Part shown: positions 1-9,500 of the stretch, one piece after another | Position numbering within the stretch: position 1 is the stretch's first letter | Layout of the letters: every line of letters begins with the position of its first letter | Assembly (NCBI GenBank): GCA_002887195.1 | Contig: PJAB01000403.1 | Location: 1-27,611 of the forward strand | Source of the DNA: Chrysochromulina parva | Taxonomy: Eukaryota > Haptophyta > Prymnesiales > Chrysochromulinaceae | Direction of reading: 5' to 3' | DNA: 27,611 nucleotides | Notes under the pieces: model-generated | Seen by the model: only the letters and a program-made list of their open reading frames with translations | Databases searched by the model: none | Told to the model about the DNA's origin: nothing | Program-made: the position numbers and the translations under genes

Positions 1-1170
1 CTCGCGCGAGAGCACGCGCTGACGGAGGGCGCCATTGCCCGCAAGCGCGAGATTCGCCTCGAGTAGCCGCACCTTCTTGGCGTATTCTTTGGTGAGTGGC
101 GAGCCCACTATTGCTCGCACTGCCCCCTCGATCTCTCGCGCCACTGCTCGCAGCTCTGACGTGTAGGAAGTCCCAAATTGCACCTCAAGCCACGTGGCGC
201 CGCATCCACAATCGACGCTCAGCGCCGCACAGAGCTTCGCCGACGCCGTCGCGCTCCGCTCCGCTGGGTCAATCTCGTCGTCAGATGAGCCGAGATTCAC
301 CCCGAGATTCACCCCGAGATTCACCCCACGTTCCGCTGCCTGCTCGCGCTGCAGCTGCTGCTCCCGCTCAGCCCGGGCGAAGCGCTCGGCGTCACGAACG
401 CGCTTCTCCTCGGCCGCGGCCGCGGCCGCGGCTGCGGCCGCCGCGCGGGCTGCCGATGCGCTACTTGGCCCCGTCGTCGCCGAGGTCTTGAGCCCCGTCT
501 GGAGACGCTTGGCTTTGCCCAGCTTGGGCGCGCTCACTACCCGCTTCCACTGCCTGCGCTCGAGATCCACCCAGTGCCGATCGCCCGCGTCGTACTCGAT
601 CAGGTGCAGCGTGCGTCCGGGCTCGAAGGGCGAGTCTGCGGGTTGCACGCGAATTACGCTCACGTCCCCATCGTAGTAGCCTTCGTAGACCAGTGTTTTG
701 CCGCACTCGCTTTTGACCTGCTCGTGGTACACGGACACGTGTGCGCGCGACGTGAGGAGCTCATCGCTTTGCCGGAGCGCAGTGCGCGCCACGTCCACCT
801 CGAGCACGCGCGCTTCGCCCGCCGCGATTTCCTTGCTCAGGTTGTGCCACTGCTCGTCGCCGGCTTTGTACCAGACGAGGTGCTCCACGGCGCCATCAAG
901 CACCTCGTCCTCATCCGAGTCGGGATCATCCCTCTTGCGTACACCCTGCACCTCGCCGTACTGCAGCCCGTACTCCGGCCACTGCACCTCGACAAGCGCG
1001 CACTCACGGTACAGTTTGTCGGTAAGGCGAAGCTGTTCGCACGAAGGGCAATACCAATCGCCCTCGGGTCGCGCCTTCAGCGTCGGTGTGAGGCAGTAGA
1101 GGTGGTACGAGTCGCTGCAAGAATTACAGTCGATGAGCCTGGCGCCGCGTTTGTCGCACACCTCGCACAT
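1..1170 (-). CDS. PHD finger / Tudor-like / TFIIS-central-domain protein, partial at left edge
   Basis: Open minus-strand frame of 390 codons from ATG 1170-1168 to base 1, without a stop, so the C-terminus lies outside the window. Residues 2-44 form a textbook C4HC3 PHD finger: C2, C5, C15, C18, H23, C26, C41, C44, with the WYCPSC ending. Residues about 144-205 resemble a Tudor-like fold (LIEYDAGDRHWVDL). A poly-Ala/charged linker follows, then a thrice-repeated GVNL and an acidic SSDDE patch. The last ~52 residues (AREIEGAV, KEYAKKVRLLEANL, LRQRVLSRE) follow the TFIIS central-domain pattern. PHD plus TFIIS-central is the Bye1/PHF3/DIDO arrangement: nuclear proteins that read methylated histone H3 and bind RNA polymerase II. 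An in-frame TGA at 1198-1200 and no acceptor AG before the ATG support this start. The PHD call is firm. The Tudor and TFIIS calls rest on pattern recognition. Confidence 0.8.
   Translation of the reverse strand, partial: MCEVCDKRGARLIDCNSCSDSYHLYCLTPTLKARPEGDWYCPSCEQLRLTDKLYRECALVEVQWPEYGLQYGEVQGVRKRDDPDSDEDEVLDGAVEHLVWYKAGDEQWHNLSKEIAAGEARVLEVDVARTALRQSDELLTSRAHVSVYHEQVKSECGKTLVYEGYYDGDVSVIRVQPADSPFEPGRTLHLIEYDAGDRHWVDLERRQWKRVVSAPKLGKAKRLQTGLKTSATTGPSSASAARAAAAAAAAAAAEEKRVRDAERFARAEREQQLQREQAAERGVNLGVNLGVNLGSSDDEIDPAERSATASAKLCAALSVDCGCGATWLEVQFGTSYTSELRAVAREIEGAVRAIVGSPLTKEYAKKVRLLEANLALAGNGALRQRVLSRE
291..326 (-). repeat. Three exact 12-nt tandem units in the PHD-finger gene
   Basis: CGAGATTCACCC occurs three times (291-302, 303-314, 315-326). 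It is read on the minus strand as the tandem peptide GVNL, just before the acidic SSDDE patch. Confidence 0.9.
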
Positions 1171-1434
1171 CGCCCGCGTGATGTTGGTTGGGCGGTGTCA
1201 CCGCGTGATGTTGGACGGAGGGACACGTTCACGTTAATTGCCATAAAGAGATCGGGGGTCGCATGCAAAAAGGAGGTCGCGTCACAGTCCTTCCACGCCT
1301 CCGGTGGCGGAGTGTGCGTCTTCTCGCGAAAAAGGCACCACTTCGCATTGTATCCATAGGTTCCTAATTTGTCCATGAATACAGTTCAGTTTGGGTGTTT
1401 CTTCTGGTTTTGCGACAGCAGATGAATCGGGCGC
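1171..1434. promoter_or_regulatory. Divergent intergenic region, PHD gene / formaldehyde dehydrogenase
   Basis: These 264 bases separate two divergently oriented start codons, so both promoters must lie here or overlap the 5' ends. A 14-base direct repeat, CCGCGTGATGTTGG, occurs at about 1174-1187 and 1200-1213. I see no convincing TATA box. A minus-strand ATG frame starting at 1376 crosses the region but is out of frame with the PHD finger and does not look like protein. Confidence 0.4.
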
Positions 1435-2950
1435 ATGCAGCTCCTTCGACGCACCCCGGTGTGGGCGCACCACGCGGCGTGCTGCGCCAATAGCCGCTGC
1501 ATCTCAACCGCAGGCGGTATTTTGAACGCCAAGAACACCTCGCACACTTCCGGGTGCGCCTGCACAGCGTGCAACTCCGGCAGCCTGGGCGGCCGTCCCA
1601 TCCATGAGCGACACATGGTGTCCGCCGCCGGCGCGACGAATCGCGGCGTCGTGTATATGGCGCCCGGCGACGTCCAAGTAAAGCCCATCGCCTTCCCCAA
1701 GCTCGAGCTCGACTCGACCTCGTCGCCGGTCGTCACTGAGCGGCAGAAGCGCAAGTGTGAGCACGGTGCGATCCTCAAAGTGGTGACGACAAACATCTGC
1801 GGCTCGGACCAGCACATGGTGAGAGGACGCACGTCATTGCCCGGCGGCTACATGGTCCTGGGTCATGAGATCACGGGCGAAGTCATCGAGGTGGGCAAGG
1901 ATGTGGAATTTGTGCAGAGGGGCGACGTGTGCTCAGTTCCATTCAACATCGCGTGTGGCCGCTGCCCGGCGTGCAAGCGCGGGGACACGGGTGTGTGCCT
2001 GAACGTCAACCCGGCGCGCGCGGGCGCGGCCTACGGCTACGTCGACATGGGCGGCTGGGTGGGCGGCCAGGCCGAGTACGTGATGGTCCCGTATGCGGAC
2101 TTCAACCTGCTCAAGTTCCCAGATCGCGCGCAGGCGATGGAGAAAATTACCGACCTGACGCTGCTCTCGGACATCTTCCCGACGGGCTTCCACGGCGCGG
2201 TGATGGCTAAGGTGGGCCCCGGCTCCATTGTCTACGTCGCTGGCGCCGGCCCTGTCGGTCTGGCATGCGCCGCTTCGTGCCAGCTCCTCGGTGCCGCTTG
2301 TGTCATCGTCGGCGACGCAATCCCCGAGCGCCTTGCGCAGGCGCGGTCGTTTGGGTGCGAGACTCTCGACATCCGGACGGATGGGACCATCTCGGACAAG
2401 ATCCACGCCATCACCGGCTCTCCAACGGTCGATGCGGCGGTCGACTGTGTCGGATTCGAAGCTCGTGGCATGGGCAAGGCCGCCTCGGGCGAGGTGCCCG
2501 CGCAAGTCCTCAACGACATCCACCTGATTGCACATGATTGCACATCTGATTGCATATGATCGCCTCATGTATCAGGTGCCCGCCCAAGTCCTCAACGATT
2601 GCATGACGATTGTGCGCGAGGGCGGCCAGATTGGCATTCCGGGGCTGTACGTCACAGAGGACCCGGGCGCGGTCGATGCCGCTTCGAAATTAGGCAACCT
2701 CTCCATGCGTTTTGGCCTCGGCTGGTCCAAGTCCGCTTCCATGCATACCGGCCAGTGCCCCGTGATGAAGTACCACCGGCCGCTGATGAATGCGATTCTG
2801 TACGAAAAGATTCACATCGCCAAGGCGGTGAACGCCAAGGTGATCAGCCTCGACGACGCGCCGATGGGCTACAAGAACTTCGATCAGGGCGAGGCTGTCA
2901 AGTACGTGATCGATCCACACAAGATGACCGGTAAGGTGCAGGCGCTCTGA
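1435..2950 (+). CDS. fdhA: Glutathione-independent formaldehyde dehydrogenase (zinc MDR family), one intron
   Basis: CDS is join(1435..2493, 2576..2950), 477 residues. It oxidises formaldehyde to formate with NAD without glutathione, as in the Pseudomonas putida enzyme. Visible signatures are NRGVVYMAPGDV (69-80), the catalytic-zinc motifs ICGSDQH (121-127) and LGHE (142-145), structural-zinc cysteines C174, C177, C180 and C188, the nucleotide-binding GAGPVG (270-275), and IPGLYVTEDPGAVDAASKLG in exon 2. The family body starts near residue 61. The ~60 residues before it (MQLLRRTPVWAHH, then Cys/Ser-rich) are extra and could be a mitochondrial or plastid transit peptide; M61 is the alternative start. 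The intron joins in phase 0 at E353|VPAQVLND. Without splicing, the frame ends in a stop at 2557-2559. Confidence 0.93.
2494..2575 (+). other. Intron of the formaldehyde dehydrogenase gene, with exon-mimicking 5' end
   Basis: 82-nt GT-AG intron, phase 0. Its first 23 bases (GTGCCCGCGCAAGTC...) match the first 23 bases of the next exon at 2576 with one mismatch. The middle holds TGATTGCA-type repeats and the 3' end is CTCATGTATCAG. Splicing is supported because the frame resumes exactly in the family sequence (VPAQVLNDCMTIVREGG). Confidence 0.9.
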
Positions 2951-3564
2951 GCGGGGCGGCTTTTGGAGCCGCCGTGGCGCCGAGGGCAGGCTGGGGAGCC
3001 GCCATGGGCGTGACTGCAGCGTCGCGACTGCAGCGTCGTGATGGGCGTGACTGCAGCGTCGTGACTGCAGTGTCGCGCGTTGGACCTCGATGTTTGCGTT
3101 GGTGTGTGGGGGCGGGGACGGGTATCGCGCGGTGGACAGCGCTGTGGATGACGATGAGTCGGCCGACATGCCGATGCCATGGCCGATGCTGGATCTTGGT
3201 TGAGCCCGACGGGCGCGGGGCGGAGACGCGCCTTTCACAGTCATGCTCACGAGGGGAGATGGGCCATCGGTGTCGCGCACGGGCCTGTGAGTCTGAGATA
3301 GGACGCACGCGTCGGGACTAAAAATAACCTTGTTTATGTGAACCTTTTACCTTGTTCCATCACGCTTGTTCTGTTTCCATTCCTTAATACGTACGGAGCG
3401 GGCTGCGGGAATGAATACGGGGTTGGCCACGGTGTTGTGGTGAGCCGCGGCTGTGGCGCGACATAAACGACTGATGTATTACTGAGTTGGTTACTAGGCC
3501 CACGTACAGCTTTCATATGCCGCATGCAAACGCCAAATGAAGACAAAGAAGTAAATTTATTCAT
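2951..3564. other. Intergenic, with a 3' stem-loop and a short tandem repeat
   Basis: No protein-like frame. Four bases after the dehydrogenase stop, GGCGGCT (2955-2961) pairs with AGCCGCC (2967-2973) over a 5-base loop, a possible 3' UTR hairpin. GGAGCCGCC followed by R-TGG occurs near 2964 and again near 2994. From 3011 to 3075 a GACTGCAGCGTCG-like unit is present four times, partly as a longer ATGGGCGTGACTGCAGCGTC duplication (3004 and 3041). From about 3320 the composition becomes more AT-rich, as expected for the 5' region of the next gene. Confidence 0.5.
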
Positions 3565-4635
3565 ATGTTGTTCGTTCGTGCACTGTACCAGCACATGCAA
3601 CCAGCACTGCACTCTCCTCGGTGGTCGATGTCGGCCCGCTCATCGCATGCCTTTACGCACTTTTACGATGCGCCCACACCCTATTTGACCGGCTCAGCGC
3701 GCGCACCGCCGCAGAGTGAGCTTGGCTTGCGCGCTGCTGCCACCTTCTCGTGGGGTACGTGGTGGCCGATTCGGCAGGGCGCTTGCCGGACGTTCAAAGG
3801 TGCCAATCCTTGCGGCATCGAATCAGACATGTGGACGCTCGCGCGTGCGCTGGTGGCACCGCATCATGCTGTCCTGGAACTCGGCGGCAGGTACGGCACG
3901 ACCTCTTGCGTACTGGCAGAGGTCACGAACAATAGTGGCAAAGTCGTGAGTGTCGAGCCGGATCCCAAAGCACATAACGCCCTTCGTGCCAATCTGCGCG
4001 CGCACGCGTGCCGCGTCGGCGTGTTCCGCGGCACAATCGGTACGAGAGACCAGGTGCTTCCCTCGCAGGATGCGCTCGGCCGAAAGCGGACATATGACTT
4101 GCAGACACGCGACGCCCCGGCCGCGTCGCGAGGTGGCGAGGGCATCACCCCACTCGCACGGCTGACCGTGACTGAGCTTGCAATGTATGTGGGGCTGGTG
4201 GCCTTCGACGTGATCGTGCTTGATTGCGAGGGCTGCATGCCCGATGCGCTCAGTGACGAGGCGCTCTCCCAGCCGACCCTCTCACTGCTCATCTTCGAGG
4301 CCGACTTCAATCGCCATCGACCCTTCTCATACGGCGCATGGCACGTGAAATTGCTGCGTTTTGGTTTCCGTCGCGTGTGGCGGGTGCAGGATGCACTCTA
4401 CGGCGCTGCGGCGCCGACTCACATGGCATACCAGCGCGGTGCTCGGCCCACTCCCACTTGCGCCGGCTTTGCGGCCGCGCAGCTCCATTGGCGCTGCCGG
4501 CGTCGCGTGACGCGAGTGCGGCCGGGCTTCAACCTCTCGACCCTCGAGTGTGGTTCGCGCCTCACGTGCCTCGCGGCGGAGGTGGTCACTGGCTCGCGCG
4601 AGGAGTGGGAGGTCAAACGCGCGCTTGCTGGGTAG
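3565..4635 (+). CDS. FkbM-like SAM-dependent methyltransferase
   Basis: 356 residues, single exon. A Rossmann-type methyltransferase core is visible: motif I LELGGRYGTTS (104-114), an acidic strand-2 end VSVEPDP (about 131-137), and DVIVLDCEGCMPDAL (from 215), which matches the D-x-E-G segment of FkbM proteins. It is followed by LLIFEADF in the place of the usual I-E-x strand. FkbM-fold enzymes O-methylate sugars, lipids or secondary metabolites; the substrate cannot be read from sequence. Several Cys in the C-terminal third and the N-terminal ~65 residues have no clear match. The first ATG (3565) is used; M11 and M22 are alternatives. It is convergent with the next gene, whose product has a related fold. 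Confidence 0.75.
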   Translation: MLFVRALYQHMQPALHSPRWSMSARSSHAFTHFYDAPTPYLTGSARAPPQSELGLRAAATFSWGTWWPIRQGACRTFKGANPCGIESDMWTLARALVAPHHAVLELGGRYGTTSCVLAEVTNNSGKVVSVEPDPKAHNALRANLRAHACRVGVFRGTIGTRDQVLPSQDALGRKRTYDLQTRDAPAASRGGEGITPLARLTVTELAMYVGLVAFDVIVLDCEGCMPDALSDEALSQPTLSLLIFEADFNRHRPFSYGAWHVKLLRFGFRRVWRVQDALYGAAAPTHMAYQRGARPTPTCAGFAAAQLHWRCRRRVTRVRPGFNLSTLECGSRLTCLAAEVVTGSREEWEVKRALAG

Positions 4636-4891
4636 TGTATCGAATCGAAATGGAGTCCGTGCCACGCCGCAAGGCGCAACGGCGTTCTTTCCTCGTTCTA
4701 CAATTTCCTCCACAACAGCTGGCTGCTGGGCATCTCCGCGGTACTCGGATCATGCGGATGCTGGCTTCTTCACAAAGTCACACTGAGAATAGATCAATCC
4801 AGTCCCTCAATGTATGTCCATGTCAGACACGTCAACTCACCTTACACGAAAGAGCACCGTCAACACAGCAATTACATATCGCAGAATGTAT
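4636..4891. other. Intergenic between convergent genes
   Basis: 256 bases between two stop codons, so this must hold both 3' UTRs and polyadenylation signals. I see no conserved ORF, hairpin or repeat of note and could not assign a signal with confidence. Confidence 0.4.
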
Positions 4892-6175
4892 TTACTTAGG
4901 ATCCGATCCAAGATCTCGTAGGCGTGAAGACATCGCCATGTGTGGCTTTTTGGCCAACAGCCACGATCGCAGGGCGGTGGCTGAGCGGATGGCGTCCGCG
5001 GGAGCCACCGTGCCGAGCTGAATGGACTCACAGTCCCCACGGCAAAGTGGCGAATCCGATGCGTTCAGAGGGCAGCATGTGTGGTTGAGACGCATCAGAT
5101 ACGGCGTCTGTGCGAAGCGGCACTGGGAGTCCATTGTCGCAGTCGCTGGTGCAAAGTCGTAGGAGCGATCGAAGACCCAATGCCCATTGGCACGCTCCTC
5201 CGTGGGGTCGCGTGAAGCAGCGGCTGTGCCTGTCCCGAGTTTGAGTTGTTGGACATTGAGTCGTTGACCTGCAGCTTGCCCTGATGCGAGTTCGTGTCCA
5301 CGAGGGTGAGGATGACCGGGCAGCTTGGAACTCCATGACCCCTTTTCCGCTCGAGACATGCGTGCGTACATGTCAACGGGGATGAGTCTGACCATGCCCC
5401 AATGCTTGAAAGCCCCCAAGTGGCAATCGAGGTCAGTGCTCCACTCGCTGAAATGCTTCGCATGCAGATCGGAGCGCAGCATCAGGATGTTGGAGTTCAG
5501 CGGCGGCCTATCAAGTTGCAGGAGCGAGTACCCGAACTCGGAAGCAAACCTAGCCCAGCTTGCCAGCGACGTGCCTGCGCACGGCCACTCCCGGTTCATG
5601 CCACGGAAAGTGGCCTGGTAACTTGGCACGAGGCCTGTGAACTCTTCGCCGCGCCGAAGCTCGAGTGCGGCGAACTCAATAGGCGGCGGTGTCCATTGGT
5701 TGTACTCGGCCATGATCAGCGTCGGTCGGAAGCCTCCGGCTAGGATCGCACACACTATGGGCAGATCGATCGAGTCGATGTCAATCTTCAAAAGGGCAAA
5801 GTGGGGTGACACTTTTCTGGCCTTTAGCTCAGCCGCAATCGTACGTGACTCAACATATCGGTGAACAAGTTGAACACGGGTAGATGTGGCTCGTGCTGGC
5901 GGGAAAGCCCTCTGGAGGATGCCCATGGAAGCGTTGTTGCCCTCGAACGCCACCATCCTGAATTGTGTGGCACGACGGAAAGTGTCCCAGGCGATGTCGT
6001 CGTCATAGCTGCCGATCGGGAGCCGTGCGCCAATGTTTACGATGGTGCCTCCGCCTGCGACGTCACACCACGGGTTGCATCCAACGCGCTCCAACACGGC
6101 GAGGATCGAACGGTAGCCCTCTAGTAGTGGCGGGCACCGCATCTTTTTGATGCCCATCTTTGAACTGACGTGCAT
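4892..6175 (-). CDS. FkbM-like methyltransferase-fold protein
   Basis: 427 residues from ATG 6175-6173, single exon. The pattern is that of a divergent FkbM-type domain: GGGTIVNIGARLPIGSYDDD (41-60) at motif I, VAFEGNN (75-81) with the acidic strand-2 residue, LLKIDIDSIDLPIV (128-141) as the D-x-D segment after strand 4, and LIMAEYNQWTPPP (153-165). The C-terminal ~200 residues contain a Cys-rich tail (CRFAQTPYLMRLNHTCC, C-x3-C) and N-x-S/T sites, which may suggest passage through the secretory pathway, although no clear signal peptide is present. This is a paralogue-like partner of the convergent gene at 3565-4635, but I see no close sequence identity between them. Catalytic activity is not certain. 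Confidence 0.65.
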   Translation of the reverse strand: MHVSSKMGIKKMRCPPLLEGYRSILAVLERVGCNPWCDVAGGGTIVNIGARLPIGSYDDDIAWDTFRRATQFRMVAFEGNNASMGILQRAFPPARATSTRVQLVHRYVESRTIAAELKARKVSPHFALLKIDIDSIDLPIVCAILAGGFRPTLIMAEYNQWTPPPIEFAALELRRGEEFTGLVPSYQATFRGMNREWPCAGTSLASWARFASEFGYSLLQLDRPPLNSNILMLRSDLHAKHFSEWSTDLDCHLGAFKHWGMVRLIPVDMYARMSRAEKGSWSSKLPGHPHPRGHELASGQAAGQRLNVQQLKLGTGTAAASRDPTEERANGHWVFDRSYDFAPATATMDSQCRFAQTPYLMRLNHTCCPLNASDSPLCRGDCESIQLGTVAPADAIRSATALRSWLLAKKPHMAMSSRLRDLGSDPK

Positions 6176-6544
6176 GCACGCAACGCATGTTTGAACTTCA
6201 ACTTGTGTTGACCGGCGCAGCGGAGGGCGCCGGAGCCCTACTTTGTGACGCGGTGGAGTGGTGAGCGTAGGGGATATACGCTGACGACTGTAGATTGAAC
6301 AGTCACGAGCGAGTACCGTACTAGCCTACTACTTGACAGTACTTGTGTTCGACCGAGTAGGGGCGGGAAGCAGAGTCGTCCTCTGACCTCTGAGACGGCG
6401 GTGTTGTGAGGCCCATGTGTGAGGCCGCGCCGCGAAAAAACTGACTGACGGACAGTGTGAACAGTCTTGGGAACAGTCTTCTGAACGTGTGCACCCCTGC
6501 CGCCTGCGGGTCGGGCGCTGTCCTGCTGGGTAACTCACCCGTGT
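6176..6544. other. Intergenic between the start of the minus-strand FkbM gene and the 3' end of the RdRP gene
   Basis: 369 bases containing the promoter side of the FkbM-like gene and the 3' UTR of the RecQ-RdRP gene, both on the minus strand. A GAACAGTCTT repeat lies at about 6459 and 6471. The short open frames have no recognisable similarity and are not called. Confidence 0.4.
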
Positions 6545-9500
6545 TCACCTGACCAGACCGCTGAACAGAGCACGCGACGGATCCCTCTTGCGGCTGAGGC
6601 GCGCCTTGCGCACATAGAGTAGCAGGTCGCCACACATGTGCCATGCAAACGCCGTGTGGTAACGCGGGTCCACGTGCTCCATGGCGGCTGCCTTAGCCTG
6701 AGCCTCACTGTACACAACCTCGTAGATCGCACACGCCTCGGCCAGTAGGCGCGGCGGCTCGGCGAGCGGTGAGGCCCTCCGCTCCCCCTCGTACGGCGCC
6801 AGCAGCTCGTGCTCGCGGATCGACGCGACAAGTTCATAGTACTGATCTTGGAACTCCGGATCGAAGGCGTCCCAGTCGTCGTCGCCAGAGGCGGGTGCGA
6901 TAGGCTCACTCCCGCCGCCACTCCCGCCGCCACTCCCGCCGCCGCTCCTGCCGCCGCTCCTGCCGCCGCTCCTGCCGCCGCCTGCCGGCTCGCCCTCGCT
7001 TGCGTCGAGGCGCGCGTGCTGGCGCTTCTCCTCTTGGGCACGCTTCAGCTTGCGAAAGCTCACTTTATACTCCCGGTGCCGTTTGCGCCACTTTTTCACC
7101 ATCGCTTCCAGCGCGTCCGGCCCTAGGTCGGGCGAGCGATGCAACTCGAGACGCAGGTGAGGATCGAGACTCAGCCGACCTCCCGAGCATAGCGACAGAC
7201 GACCCCCGCCTGGAGGCGTGAAATTGGCGAGCATCGCCAGGGCGCTCTGGCTCTCGGCAGAGTACCTGATGAAGGAAGCCATCAGAGGTCATCAGAGGTG
7301 ATCAGAGGCCATCAGAGGCCATCAGAGGCCAGCAGAGGCCATCAGGGCGCTCTGGCGCTCAGGAGAGCACCATTTGACGTCGCCGCCTCTGCCGTGCTCG
7401 CGCATCCAGCGCGGCCTCGGCCCCACGAGGTCGCGAAGCACCTTGAGCCGCTCGGTTTGAAAGCCCGAGTCGCCCGCACCATCGAGCAGGTCGAGGTACA
7501 TCTCACCGAGCTCTACCGTGACGGGATGGCGCAGACCCAGGCGGTCGGCTGCGGCCTCGTGGTTGACCGCCGCTTGGCCCGCCGCCACGCTGCAGTCGTG
7601 GCGCAGCATGAGAAAGTGAGCGTGCAGCGCAGCTTCGAGTTCCGCAGGGCTCGCAGGCAGCCTCTCTGCGCTGGCACCAACCTTACTCCCGCTGCTCCTA
7701 CCGCCACGGCTGCTGCGGCTGCTGCTGCCAGTCCCGCCACGGCCGCTGCCGCCATTGCCGCCGATGCCGCTGCACCCGCCGCCAGTCCCGCCGCCCCCGC
7801 CGCCGCTGCCGCCGCTGCCAGTCCCGCCGCCGCCAGTCCCACTGCCGCTGCCGCCGCCGTTGCCGCCGCTGCCAGCACCGCCACTCTGCCCACTGCCACC
7901 GCCGGTCAGGGCGGCCGAGTTCGGCGTCGTGCCCAATTTTTGGGCGGCCGAGTTCGGCGTCGTGCCCAATTCGGCGCCCTCGACGCACGCGCCGCCCTCG
8001 AAGAGATCGATGAGCTCCCGCTCCTGAAAGATGTAATATTCATCGCCATCGTAGTCGCCGCCCGCGAGCATGTCGCCAAGTGGCTGCGCACCGTGGATCG
8101 AGAAGAAGACGGCGGAGGCGCGCGAGGAGTCGATCGCGTTGGCATCCCCGAAGAGCTCATCGACGAGCCGCTGTGAATAGACTGACTTCACTTTGCGCAC
8201 GTCGCTCGCGCGCACCCCAGGCGGCCGATAGACGAGCGCGGGGGTGGAGGTGGAGGCGCCACGCTGGCCGCCGCCGCCCGACGCGGTGTCGTTGTCGATG
8301 CCTCGGAGTGCGAGCGGCTGGGAGTGCTTGCCGTCGACGATGAGCATAATCTCGCCCTCGGCCAGATCGCCGGTGAAATCGGGCATGCCCTTGACCACGA
8401 CCGACGCGTCGCCCACGAGCAGCTTGCCAGTGCGGATCTTGCGCAGCGTGTCGTCGATACTCTTCTGGCACCGGTCCAGCAAGAAGGGCTCATGTAGCAC
8501 CTCCACGCCCGCGTCGACCATATCCGCGAGCGATGGTGTGCCCAAACCAAAGTGCGACGTGCGGCTGGAGGAGGCGTGCGCGAGACGCAGCGTCGCTGCG
8601 AGTTGTTGCTCGCGGTCGAGGTTCGGCTTCCCCAGCTGCAGCACCTGCTCAGCCTGGCGCTCAGCATAGCGCTGGAGCAGCGCGCCCAGGCGCTTCCGCT
8701 CATCTGAGCCCTTGGGGCCCGCGGCCTCTTCCAAGATAGGAATTAACTGCGTGTTGAGGCGAGGCGGCAGCTTGTGCGTTTCGCTGATGAGCTCGAGCGC
8801 AAAGAGGCCGCCGCCGCTCGCCTTCGTCGTGGGCGCCGCCACCACGTCCGCGTCGGCGCCGGCCTGGGCGCCAACCTGGGCGCCAGCCTGGGTGCCGACT
8901 CGGTGCGGGGGCGGGGGTGTCACTTTGACCTGTGAATGAGTGAGCACAATCACATTCGGCGGCAAGGATTGGCTCGTCATGAGCATGCCCTTGGCCACGT
9001 GGCCGTGCGCCCACACGCGCACCTGATTGCCAAGGGCCGCGCGGCCCGCATCGAGCCCAGCGCCCCCGCCGTGCGCGCCTCCGCCGCGGCCAAGGGATAG
9101 CAATCCATTCCTCACACTTGGCAAGCGGACGGCGAGGTTGCACGAGATGAGCCCGCATCCATCGTTCATGACGACAAGCTTGCCCCTCGCATCAATCCCG
9201 GGCTGGTGGCCGCCCGGCTTGGTGCAACTCGCTGGAACGTCGTCGACGATGTAGATGTGCACATGCGTCCCCGCACCGCCGGCGACTCGCCGTAACGGCG
9301 ACTGGTGGTCAAGGGGCAGGTACGTTACGTTCGAGGGCGACGAGGCGGAGGCGGCACTCGAGGTGCGGTAGTCGAAGACGCGCGCGGTGAAGCCAGCGAG
9401 CCCGAGCTGCGTCCCCGAGAAGGGGAGGCGGAGCCGCTTGTTCAACTTTTCGACTGAGGCCATACTGTGGAAATCGGCCATCAGCTCGCGCGCCGCACGC

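Noticed and set aside
1077..1376. Minus-strand ATG frame upstream of the PHD finger as an alternative N-terminal exon
   Set aside because: It is out of frame with the PHD finger, and no acceptor AG occurs before the first PHD cysteine to join them.
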